64,000 nt of DNA. Source: DATKDP01 sp035546335. Its GTDB lineage: Bacteria; Acidobacteriota; Thermoanaerobaculia; Gp7-AA8. A model generated the notes under the pieces. It was not told the DNA's origin and did not search any database. It worked only from the letters and a program-made list of their open reading frames with translations. The DNA is taken from assembly GCA_035546335.1 (NCBI GenBank), contig DATKDP010000114.1, positions 1-64,000 of the forward strand, given 5' to 3'. Position numbers and translations under genes: made by a program. This document shows positions 7,955 through 15,570 of this stretch, piece after piece. Every line of letters starts with the position of its first letter. The stretch's first letter is position 1.

Positions 7955-8362
7955 ATGATGATGAGGTCTCTTTCGAATCGGCACACGCGCGGAGAAGCGC
8001 GGCGGCGGGTCGCCGCAGGCGCGATCGGTTTGTTCATAGTCGCTGCGATCGCTGCCCCTCTTCTCAGCTCTTTGTCCCTGTGTGCGATGCCGTGCTGCCC
8101 ACAGGATGATCCGCCCCCCATGATCGTCGAGATGACGGGCGAGTGCGGTGCCGACTGCGCACTCGCGGCGGCGCAGCCAACCCCCGTTTCCTCATCCACC
8201 CCGGCGGTCACCGGTACGAGCGGTGTCGTTGTCGTTCTGTCGCTCGTCCCATCGACTGCGAATGATGTCCCGTCGAGAACCGCCACCGGGCCACCGGACG
8301 GGATCGATCACGCTGCGTCCGATATCCCTCTCTACATCGTCAATTCCTCCTTCCTGATCTAG
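7955..8362 (+). CDS. Small predicted secreted or membrane-anchored protein, unknown function
   Basis: Not recognised as a named family. From ATG 7955 it has 135 residues: a basic N terminus, one hydrophobic segment (about 20-42, GAIGLFIVAAIAAPLLSSL), then a Cys-rich CAMPCCPQDDPPP stretch with two more cysteines (ECGADC), and a low-complexity Ser/Thr/Pro region. An earlier in-frame ATG at 7910 is possible. Position directly before a heavy-metal efflux operon, plus clustered cysteines and methionines, suggests a periplasmic metal-binding or sensing accessory. This is inferred from context only. The upstream spacer holds a perfect Crp-type palindrome. Confidence 0.55.
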   Translation: MMMRSLSNRHTRGEARRRVAAGAIGLFIVAAIAAPLLSSLSLCAMPCCPQDDPPPMIVEMTGECGADCALAAAQPTPVSSSTPAVTGTSGVVVVLSLVPSTANDVPSRTATGPPDGIDHAASDIPLYIVNSSFLI

Positions 8363-8425
8363 CTGCAAGTCTCTCCTCGCACCTCCGCTCCCCTCACAAG
8401 AGGGGTGTCCCCTGTGCACTCGTCC

Positions 8426-9727
8426 ATGGAGACTGCAATCGTGATCTCGTTTCAAAGAATCATTTCGTTCAAAACCGTGCTTCTGATGTCCGTCGCGCTC
8501 GTCGCTCATGCGAGCTCGTCGGAGCCGGCTGCGGCAGTCCGTGCGAGCCTCCCCGATCAGAAGCTCGACGCCCTGGTCGCCGAGGCAATTGCCAGGGCAC
8601 CGGAGATGGTGTCAGCGCGTTCGTCATTCGAGGCAGCGCAGTTCAGGATTACTCCGTCGGAGACGCTTCCCGATCCCTTCGTGTCGGCGAGCTACCAGAA
8701 CGACGGTCGTTCACTGTCGCTCGGTGACCGAGAGGGAAGCTTCATCGGCATCATGGCGAGCCAGACATTTCCGTGGCCCGGGAAGCTCGGGCTCGCTGGA
8801 GACATGGCACGAAGCGAGGCGGAGGAGATCGAATCGCAGCTCGTCGGTCGATCGGCTCTCTCAATCGAAGCGCGCGTACGAAACGCCTGGTACGATCTCG
8901 TCCTGGCTCGTGCGATCGATCGCATCCTCGATGATCGTTTCGTCGCTGCCGGACAGATCGAAGCCTCCGTCCGAGAGCGGTATGCCGTCGGTCTTGCAGT
9001 GCAGCAGGACGTGCTGCGAGCACAGATCGAGCTCGCGCGCCTCGAGGAACAGAGGATCGCACAGTCCGCGACGATCGTGAGCCGGATCGCTGAGCTGAAC
9101 CGGCTCGTATCGGCTCCGCAGGACCGCGCCGTTGAAACCGCCGCGGCCCTTCCCGAGGACACTGCGGTGGCTCCACTGCAGGAGCTGCTGTCAGCCGCGG
9201 CGGCTCGCAGTCCCGAGCTTGCTGCGAGCGGTCATGCCATCGAGACGGGACGCCTGCGCGTCGATCTTGCGAAGAAAGATTTCCTGCCTGACCTCGTGGT
9301 GAGCGCCGGCTCGATGGATCGCGGCTCGTTCGAAATGGGGCCGATGTGGCAGGTCGGGATCGGCGTGACGCTGCCACTGTGGATCGAGCGGCGGCAGCAG
9401 AATCGACTCGGCGAAGCGCAGGCGATCGTGATCGGACGAACGGCCGACCGGGACGCGCTTGCACGCGAGCTCGAGCTGCGGACGAGGGAACGCGCGGCGC
9501 AGCTCGATGCCTCGCTGCGCATCGCGGCGCTCTATCGCGACACGATTCTTCCTCTCGACGAGGTGTCGCTGGAGTCGGCGCTGGCCAGCTACCAGGCAGG
9601 CAGGGTTCCGTTCATCACGGTGCTTGATGCGTTGAACACGCTCTACAGCGACCGGGCAATCTACGCAGGTCGCCTCACGGAGAGCGCGAAGTGGCGCGTT
9701 GCGATCGATGAAGCCAGCCTTCAATGA
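8426..9727 (+). CDS. TolC-family outer-membrane efflux channel (CusC/CzcC-like)
   Basis: Outer-membrane exit duct of a tripartite metal-efflux pump. It has an N-terminal signal segment (FKTVLLMSVALVAHASSS), then two OEP repeats with long coiled-coil helices (VRNAWYDLVLARAIDRIL; ALNTLYSDRAIYAGRL). Length is 433 residues from ATG 8426; a GTG at 8405 would add seven. No lipobox cysteine is evident, unlike E. coli CusC. It ends five bases before the adaptor gene, which has its own Shine-Dalgarno inside the end of this gene. Substrate assignment (Cu/Ag or divalent cations) rests on neighbours. Confidence 0.9.
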   Translation: METAIVISFQRIISFKTVLLMSVALVAHASSSEPAAAVRASLPDQKLDALVAEAIARAPEMVSARSSFEAAQFRITPSETLPDPFVSASYQNDGRSLSLGDREGSFIGIMASQTFPWPGKLGLAGDMARSEAEEIESQLVGRSALSIEARVRNAWYDLVLARAIDRILDDRFVAAGQIEASVRERYAVGLAVQQDVLRAQIELARLEEQRIAQSATIVSRIAELNRLVSAPQDRAVETAAALPEDTAVAPLQELLSAAAARSPELAASGHAIETGRLRVDLAKKDFLPDLVVSAGSMDRGSFEMGPMWQVGIGVTLPLWIERRQQNRLGEAQAIVIGRTADRDALARELELRTRERAAQLDASLRIAALYRDTILPLDEVSLESALASYQAGRVPFITVLDALNTLYSDRAIYAGRLTESAKWRVAIDEASLQ

Positions 9728-9731
9728 GGTG

Positions 9732-11021
9732 ATGACGATGAAAACGAAACTTCCCTGGATCCTCACTCTCGTCCTCGCGATCGCCCTCGGCGTCGCCGTG
9801 CTCGGCCGAAGCAAGGACAGCCCGTCCGTGGCGGCAGACCAGCACGCGGACCACAAGACGGCGGATAAGAAAGTCCTCTACTGGGTCGATCCCATGCATC
9901 CGGCCTACAAGTCGGACAAGCCCGGAATCGCGCCCGATTGCGGCATGGATCTGGTGCCGGTGTATGCGGGCGAAGCGGTGGCCGAGGGCGCGCAGTCGGA
10001 CGTCGCAGGCTACTCGAATGTGAAGCTCAGCGCCGAGCGCCAGCAGCTGATCGGCGTGCAGACCGGATTCGCTGAGACGCGCTCGATCGGCCGCACAGTG
10101 CGCGCGGTCGGCCGGGTAGCCGTCGACGAGACGCGGCTTCACACGATCACTACGAAGTTCGATGGCTATATCGAGAAGCTCTACGTCGACTACACCGGCA
10201 GGCAGGTCCGTCGCGGCCAGCCGCTCTTCTCCATCTACAGTCCCGATCTGCTCGCAACGCAGCAGGAGTACCTCCTGGCGCTCAGGGCGGCAAAGCAGTC
10301 GCCGTCGCTCCTCGAGTCGTCACGCCGTCGCCTGCAGCTCTGGGACATCAGCGCGAGCGACATCCGGCGCCTGGAAGAGACAGGAGCGACGCGCAAGTCG
10401 CTGACCATCGCCTCACCTGCGAGCGGCTTCGTCATGACCAAAAACGCCATCGAAGGGGGTCGGATCACCGCGGGCGAGCCGTTGTTCGAGATCGCGGACC
10501 TGGACCGGGTCTGGATCTTCGCCGATGTCTACGAGTCGGAGCTCGCATTCGCACGCATCGGCGCAGCGGCGAAGGTCACGCTCTCGTACCTGCCGGGTCG
10601 CACATTCGAAGGCAAGGTGACGTTCGTGACCCCGACTGTCGATCCGATGACCAGAACCGCGAAGGTCCGCATCGAGGTCGACAATCGTGACCACTCGCTC
10701 AAGCCCGACATGTTCGCAGACGTGTTGATCGAGGAGCCGGCGCGCATGGTGACGGCGGTTCCCGAGTCGGCTGTGATGTCCACGGGGAAACGATCGGTGC
10801 TGTTCGTCATCGGGGAAGGAGGCACGTTCGAGCCGCGCGAGGTCGAAACGGGCGTCAGGAGCGATCGCTTCGTCGAGATCCGCAGCGGCGTCGAGCCGGG
10901 CGAGAAGGTCGCGACGCAGGCCAACTTCCTCATCGACTCGGAGTCGAGACTGAAGGCGGCATTGGCCCAGATGAAGTCAGAAGGCAGAGGGCAGAAGGCA
11001 GAAGTGGAGCACGTGCATTAG
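9732..11021 (+). CDS. cusB: RND efflux periplasmic adaptor with heavy-metal-binding domain (CusB-like)
   Basis: Membrane-fusion subunit connecting the inner-membrane pump to the outer-membrane duct. An N-terminal anchor (LPWILTLVLAIALGVAVLG) is followed by a heavy-metal-binding domain (WVDPMHPAY ... DCGMDLVPVY, about 50-80), barrel-sandwich, alpha-hairpin and beta-barrel domains. ATG 9732 is preceded by GAGGTG. It has 429 residues. The last dozen codons run through a heptamer array (AGAAGGC units at 10976-11008), giving an unusual tail SEGRGQKAEVEHVH: the repeat seems to have replaced or extended the original C terminus. The copper/silver assignment follows the Met-rich metal-binding domain and neighbouring CopA. 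Confidence 0.92.
   Translation: MTMKTKLPWILTLVLAIALGVAVLGRSKDSPSVAADQHADHKTADKKVLYWVDPMHPAYKSDKPGIAPDCGMDLVPVYAGEAVAEGAQSDVAGYSNVKLSAERQQLIGVQTGFAETRSIGRTVRAVGRVAVDETRLHTITTKFDGYIEKLYVDYTGRQVRRGQPLFSIYSPDLLATQQEYLLALRAAKQSPSLLESSRRRLQLWDISASDIRRLEETGATRKSLTIASPASGFVMTKNAIEGGRITAGEPLFEIADLDRVWIFADVYESELAFARIGAAAKVTLSYLPGRTFEGKVTFVTPTVDPMTRTAKVRIEVDNRDHSLKPDMFADVLIEEPARMVTAVPESAVMSTGKRSVLFVIGEGGTFEPREVETGVRSDRFVEIRSGVEPGEKVATQANFLIDSESRLKAALAQMKSEGRGQKAEVEHVH
10976..11008. repeat. Heptamer array, left arm of an inverted pair around the four-helix-bundle gene
   Basis: AGAAGGC/AGAGGGC units inside the 3' end of the adaptor gene. The array is complementary over about 29 bases to the array at 11398-11432. 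Confidence 0.9.
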
Positions 11022-11044
11022 CCTTTTGCTGAAGGAGCCACGAC

Positions 11045-11387
11045 ATGAATCTATCTGAACGAACTCGTGAGTTTTCCCTGCGAATCATCCGCCTTTGCGC
11101 CGCACTGCCCTCAAACCGCACGACTGATGTCATCGCGCGTCAAATCCTCAAGGCTGGAACTTCGCCCGGCGCGCACTTCAGAGAGGCCCCTTCGTGCCCG
11201 ATCCAAGGCCGAGTACGTCGCAAAGCTCAACGGCGGTCTCATGGAATTGGAGGAAACGCTCTACTGGCTCGAGATTGTTGAAGGCGCGGGCCTCATGACT
11301 TCAAAGAAGCTCGAATCAATCGCGAAAGAGGCGAACGATCTCATTGCAATCTTTGTATCGCTGATCAAGAAATGGAAAGGAAGGTAG
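11045..11387 (+). pseudogene. Frameshifted four-helix-bundle protein (23S rRNA IVS-protein family)
   Basis: The first frame gives FSLRIIRLCAALPSNR ... AGTSPGAHFREA. The sequence then continues only in another frame as RARSKAEYVAKLNGG ... EETLYWLEIVEGAGL ... EANDLIAIFVSLIKK, which is the second half of the same family (four-helix bundle, TIGR02436/S23 type). Removing one C from the CCCC run near 11187-11190 restores one continuous protein of about 113 residues, FREA-LRARSKAEY. So this is a one-base insertion, either a real mutation or a homopolymer sequencing error. It sits between cusB and cusA, enclosed by inverted heptamer arrays, as if inserted into an older cusBA junction. The cellular role of the family is unknown; homologues occur in 23S rRNA intervening sequences and, as Avd, with retroelements. 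Confidence 0.85.
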
Positions 11388-11397
11388 CGAGGCGGAG

Positions 11398-11432
11398 CAC
11401 TTCTGCCTTCTGCCTTCTGACCTCTGCCTTAC
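11398..11432. repeat. Heptamer array, right arm of the inverted pair
   Basis: CTTCTGCCTTCTGCCTTCTG and further units end five bases before the ATG of the RND pump gene. The array is the reverse complement of the one at 10976-11008. There is no room for a normal ribosome-binding site except CTCTGCCTTACGAAC, so the array may have displaced it. Confidence 0.9.
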
Positions 11433-11436
11433 GAAC

Positions 11437-14400
11437 ATGATCGAAAAACTCATCCGTTTCTGCGCCACGAACAAGTTCGTCGTCCTGACGCTGACTGCGG
11501 CACTCCTGCTGCTCGGGGTATGGAGCATCAACCGCATCGCCGTCGACGCGCTCCCCGATCTTTCGGACACGCAGGTCATCATCTATTCGAAGTGGGACCG
11601 CAGCCCCGACATCATCGAGGATCAGGTGACCTATCCGATCGTCACCGCTCTGCTCGGAGCGCCGAAGGTTCAGACGATCCGCGGCTTCTCCGACTTCGGG
11701 TTCTCCTACGTCTACGTCATCTTCGAAGAAGGGACCGATCTCTACTGGGCGCGCAGCCGCGTGCTCGAGTACCTCTCGAAGATCCAGTCCTCGCTCCCCG
11801 AGGGGGTGAAGACCGAGCTCGGCCCCGACGCGACCGGCGTTGGCTGGGTGTTTCAGTACGCCCTGGTCGACAGGAGCGGAAGGCACTCGCTCGCCGACCT
11901 CCGTTCGCTTCAGGACTGGACGATCCGGTACGAGCTGCAGTCGGTCCCGGGAGTCGCCGAAGTCGCCTCCCTCGGCGGATTCGTACGGCAGTACCAGATC
12001 ACTGTCGATCCGAACCGGCTTGCGGCGTACGGCATCCGGCTGATGGAACTGACAGCGGCGGTGCGCGCGTCGAACAACGAGGTCGGCGGCCGGCTCGTCG
12101 AGTGGAGCGGCGCCGAGTACATGGTCCGGGCGCGTGGGTACGTCAAGGACACCCGCGATCTCGAGGAGATCGTGGTGAGGGCCGATGATCGCGGAACGCC
12201 GGTTCGCCTCCGCGACGTCGCCACGATCGAGCTCGGTCCGGAGATGCGGCGCGGAATCGCCGATCTCGACGGAGAGGGGGAAGTCGCCTCCGGAACGATC
12301 GTGATGCGCCACGGCGAGAACGCCCTCGCCGTGATCGACCGTGTCAAAGAGCGGCTCGCAGCGATCGAGAAGACCCTGCCCGAAGGCGTGGAGATCGTCA
12401 CCACGTACGATCGCTCCATCCTGATCGAGGAATCGATCGGAACACTCCGGCACGAGCTGCTGCTGGAGATGCTGATCGTCTCGCTCATCATCCTCCTCTT
12501 CCTGTGGCACATTCCCAGCGCGATGATCCCGATCATCACGCTTCCCTCGGCGGTGATTCTCTCGTTCATTCCGATGCAGCTGTTCGGGATCAACGCAAAC
12601 ATCATGTCCCTCGGCGGCATCGCCGTGGCGATCGGCGCGCTCGTCGACGCCTCGATCGTCGTGGTCGAGAACGCGCACAAGAAGCTCGAGCGATGGCGGT
12701 CGGAAGGGGAGAGAGGGGACTACCGGGAGGTTCTCATCAAGTCCGTGCAGGAGGTGGGACGGCCGAGCTTCTTCTCGCTCCTGGTGATCGCACTGGCGTT
12801 CATGCCGATCTTCGCACTGGAAGCGCAGGAGGGACGGCTCTTCAAGCCTCTGGCGTTCACCAAGAACTTCTCGATGGCCGTCGCCGCCGTGCTCGCGATC
12901 ACCCTTGCGCCGGCTTTGATGATGCTGTTCGTCCGGGTGAAGAAGCTCGAGCTCCGCCCGCGGTGGTTGTCGCGCACCGTGAATGCAGTTGCGGTCGGAT
13001 CGATCCATTCGGAGGCAAAGCATCCGATCTCGAAGATCCTGCATCGCATTTACACTCCCGCCGTGAACGTCGTTCTGCGGCGGCCGCGGCTCGTCGTCAT
13101 GATCGCTGTTCTGCTCGTTCTCGCGACGATCCCGGCGTATCGAAGACTCGGCAGCGAGTTCATGCCCCCGCTCAACGAGGGCTCGATCCTCTACATGCCT
13201 ACCACGCTGCCGGGAATCTCGGTCACGGAGGCCGGAGCGCTGCTTCAGCGCCAGGACCGGATTCTGAAGCAGATCCCCGAGGTCGAGCGGGTGTTCGGGA
13301 AAGCGGGACGGGCGGAGACCTCGACCGATCCCGCGCCCTTCTCGATGATGGAGACCGTCATCGTGCTCAGGCCGAAGGATCAGTGGCGGGCGCGCGAGCG
13401 GTGGTACTCCGGCTGGCCCGAATTCACGAAGCCTCTGTTCCGTCCACTCTGGCCCGACACCATCTCATGGGAGCAGCTCGTCAACGAGATGAACGAGAAG
13501 CTGACGCTTCCCGGACAAACCAACGCCTGGACGATGCCGATCAAGAACCGGATCGACATGCTGACGACCGGCGTCCGCACGCCGGTGGGGATCAAGATCT
13601 TCGGCTCCGACCTCCAGAAGATCGAAGAGATCGGCCAGCATCTCGAGGGCATTCTGCAGAAGGTCCCCGGAACGCGGAGCGTGTACGGGGAGCGTACGGC
13701 GGGCGGCTACTTCGTCGACATCGACATCAGCCGTGAGGCGATCGCCCGGCACGGCCTGACCATCGCCGAGGTGCAGGACGTGATCATGACCGCAATCGGC
13801 GGCGAGAACGTCGCGATGGCGATCGAAGGGCGCGAGCGCTACCCGATCAACATCCGCTATCCGCGTGAGCTTCGCGATGATCTGGACGAGCTGGCGCGAA
13901 CGCTGGTGCCGGCCATGGGGGGAGCGCAGGTCCCTCTCGGGCAGCTCGCAACGGTGCAGCTCGTCGAGGGTCCGGCGATGATCCGCAACGAGAATGGCCG
14001 CCTCTCCGGCTACGTCTACGTCGACGTCGACACCGAGGAGCGGGACATCGGCAGCTATGTGGAGGAAGCGAAGAACGTGGTCGATGCCGAGCTGAAGCTC
14101 GAGCCCGGATATCTTCTGAGCTGGAGCGGTCAGTACGAAGCGATGACGCGTGTGCGAGAGAAGATGAAGGTCGTTCTGCCGATCACGCTCCTCGTCATTT
14201 TCTTTCTCATCTACATGAACACGAAGTCGATTCCGAAGACGGCGATCGTTCTGCTTGCTGTTCCCTTCTCCGCCATCGGTGCGATCTGGCTGCTCTACGC
14301 GCTCGGATACAACATGTCGATCGGAGTGTGGGTCGGTCTGATCGCCTTGCTGGGACTCGATGCCGAGACCGGAATCTTCATGCTCCTCTATCTCGACCTG

Positions 14401-15153
14401 GCCCACGACGACGCCAAAGCCCGCGGGCGTTTGCGGAACGAGCAGGAGCTGAAGGAGGCTGTCCTTCATGGCGCCGTCCAGCGCGTCCGCCCGAAAGTGA
14501 TGACCGTCGCGACGACGTTCCTCGCGCTCGTGCCGATTCTCTGGTCGACCGGAGCGGGTGCCGACGTGATGCAGAGGATTGCCGCGCCGATGGTCGGCGG
14601 CCTCTTCACCTCGTTCCTGATGGAGCTGCTCGTCTATCCGGCCATCTACTTCCTCTGGCGCCGGCGGGCTCTCGCCTCTGTGGAACCGTCCGCGGCGCTC
14701 AGGCCGAGGTGGCTGTTTGGATCGGCGGGTGTGGTGGCGATCATCGGACTGCTTCTCGGGGCGTTCCACTTCCGGACGGCGGAAGCCCCGCCGCTCTTCT
14801 CGGGTTATGAGAGTGTCCGACAGGGTCTGCTCCACGCGTCGTTGTCGAGCGTGACGGTTCGGGCGGAGGAATTGAGAATCGCCGCAGGCGAGGCGAAGCA
14901 GGCTCGGATTGCTGCGCGTGCCGCAGAGCTGGGAATGGCGGGCGATCTGGAAACGGCGAGGGAGACCTTTGCCCGCCTTTCCGATGCGATGATCGAGTAT
15001 CGGAACACCTCGGCTGAAACGCCGAAACCGGAGGTGGTGTATTGCTCGATGGTCAGGCGTTCATGGTTGCAGCCGCAGGGTCCGATCACGAATCCCTACA
15101 GCGAGGCGATGCGCTCGTGTGGAGAGATCAAACTTGAGGAGATACTTCGATGA
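11437..15153 (+). CDS. cusA: Heavy-metal RND efflux pump (CusA/CzcA family) with extra C-terminal helix and DUF3347-like domain
   Basis: Proton-driven inner-membrane pump exporting metal ions with the adjacent adaptor and outer-membrane channel. The RND core (about 1-1080) is complete: the HME-RND helix-4 motif GALVDASIVVVENAHK with the proton-relay Asp, two large periplasmic domains, and helices 7-12. After the usual C terminus comes an additional hydrophobic helix (about 1091-1113, WLFGSAGVVAIIGLLLGAFH) and about 120 residues resembling DUF3347: a helical part, then VYCSMVRRSWLQ and a final SCGEI with two cysteines. An odd number of helices would place that domain in the periplasm. At 1238 residues it is well above the usual 1040. 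No good Shine-Dalgarno is seen. Confidence 0.95.
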   Translation: MIEKLIRFCATNKFVVLTLTAALLLLGVWSINRIAVDALPDLSDTQVIIYSKWDRSPDIIEDQVTYPIVTALLGAPKVQTIRGFSDFGFSYVYVIFEEGTDLYWARSRVLEYLSKIQSSLPEGVKTELGPDATGVGWVFQYALVDRSGRHSLADLRSLQDWTIRYELQSVPGVAEVASLGGFVRQYQITVDPNRLAAYGIRLMELTAAVRASNNEVGGRLVEWSGAEYMVRARGYVKDTRDLEEIVVRADDRGTPVRLRDVATIELGPEMRRGIADLDGEGEVASGTIVMRHGENALAVIDRVKERLAAIEKTLPEGVEIVTTYDRSILIEESIGTLRHELLLEMLIVSLIILLFLWHIPSAMIPIITLPSAVILSFIPMQLFGINANIMSLGGIAVAIGALVDASIVVVENAHKKLERWRSEGERGDYREVLIKSVQEVGRPSFFSLLVIALAFMPIFALEAQEGRLFKPLAFTKNFSMAVAAVLAITLAPALMMLFVRVKKLELRPRWLSRTVNAVAVGSIHSEAKHPISKILHRIYTPAVNVVLRRPRLVVMIAVLLVLATIPAYRRLGSEFMPPLNEGSILYMPTTLPGISVTEAGALLQRQDRILKQIPEVERVFGKAGRAETSTDPAPFSMMETVIVLRPKDQWRARERWYSGWPEFTKPLFRPLWPDTISWEQLVNEMNEKLTLPGQTNAWTMPIKNRIDMLTTGVRTPVGIKIFGSDLQKIEEIGQHLEGILQKVPGTRSVYGERTAGGYFVDIDISREAIARHGLTIAEVQDVIMTAIGGENVAMAIEGRERYPINIRYPRELRDDLDELARTLVPAMGGAQVPLGQLATVQLVEGPAMIRNENGRLSGYVYVDVDTEERDIGSYVEEAKNVVDAELKLEPGYLLSWSGQYEAMTRVREKMKVVLPITLLVIFFLIYMNTKSIPKTAIVLLAVPFSAIGAIWLLYALGYNMSIGVWVGLIALLGLDAETGIFMLLYLDLAHDDAKARGRLRNEQELKEAVLHGAVQRVRPKVMTVATTFLALVPILWSTGAGADVMQRIAAPMVGGLFTSFLMELLVYPAIYFLWRRRALASVEPSAALRPRWLFGSAGVVAIIGLLLGAFHFRTAEAPPLFSGYESVRQGLLHASLSSVTVRAEELRIAAGEAKQARIAARAAELGMAGDLETARETFARLSDAMIEYRNTSAETPKPEVVYCSMVRRSWLQPQGPITNPYSEAMRSCGEIKLEEILR

Positions 15154-15563
15154 AAACATCGGCATTTGCATTGGTGATCGTGCTGCTGGCCGCTTCGGTT
15201 CCGGCCAGCACGAATCCGATTTTCGTGAGCTACGAAGCGGCGCGACAGGCGCTGCTCGAGGACTCGCTCGGTGCAGTTCAGAAGGCGGCGAAGGAGATTG
15301 GCGGCGCTGCTCGAAGTGCAGGGCAGAGCGCGATCTACGAGCGCGCCGCCGGGCTGGCGGAATCGAAAGATCTTGCCGGAGCCCGCGACGCATTTGCTTC
15401 CCTTTCGGATGAGCTGATCAAGTACCGGGCAGCCGTGAAGGGCGACAGGCCTTCCGTCGCTTACTGCCCGATGCTGAAGAAGTCGTGGGTCCAGCCGGAC
15501 GGAGAGATCGGGAATCCGTACGATTCCTCGATGCGGAAGTGCGGCCGGATCGAATCGCGTTGA
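15150..15563 (+). CDS. Secreted DUF3347-like protein, paralogue of the CusA C-terminal domain
   Basis: Small exported protein of 137 residues with signal peptide MKTSAFALVIVLLAASVPAS. The mature part matches the last domain of the preceding pump along its length: a helical body, AGARDAFASLSDELIKY, then AYCPMLKKSWVQPDGEIGNP and a final MRKCG. The conserved Cys/Met residues look suited to binding copper. ATG 15150 overlaps the pump stop (ATGA), and AGGAG precedes it, so the two are translationally coupled. Role inferred: periplasmic metal chaperone or buffer delivering to the pump; the family has no firmly established function known to me. Confidence 0.85.
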   Translation: MKTSAFALVIVLLAASVPASTNPIFVSYEAARQALLEDSLGAVQKAAKEIGGAARSAGQSAIYERAAGLAESKDLAGARDAFASLSDELIKYRAAVKGDRPSVAYCPMLKKSWVQPDGEIGNPYDSSMRKCGRIESR

Positions 15564-15570
15564 GGCCACT

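Noticed and set aside
11365..13044. Long open frame of about 559 codons antisense to the RND pump
   Set aside because: His/Asp/Arg-rich composition typical of antisense frames in GC-rich genes; the pump on the other strand has all family motifs.
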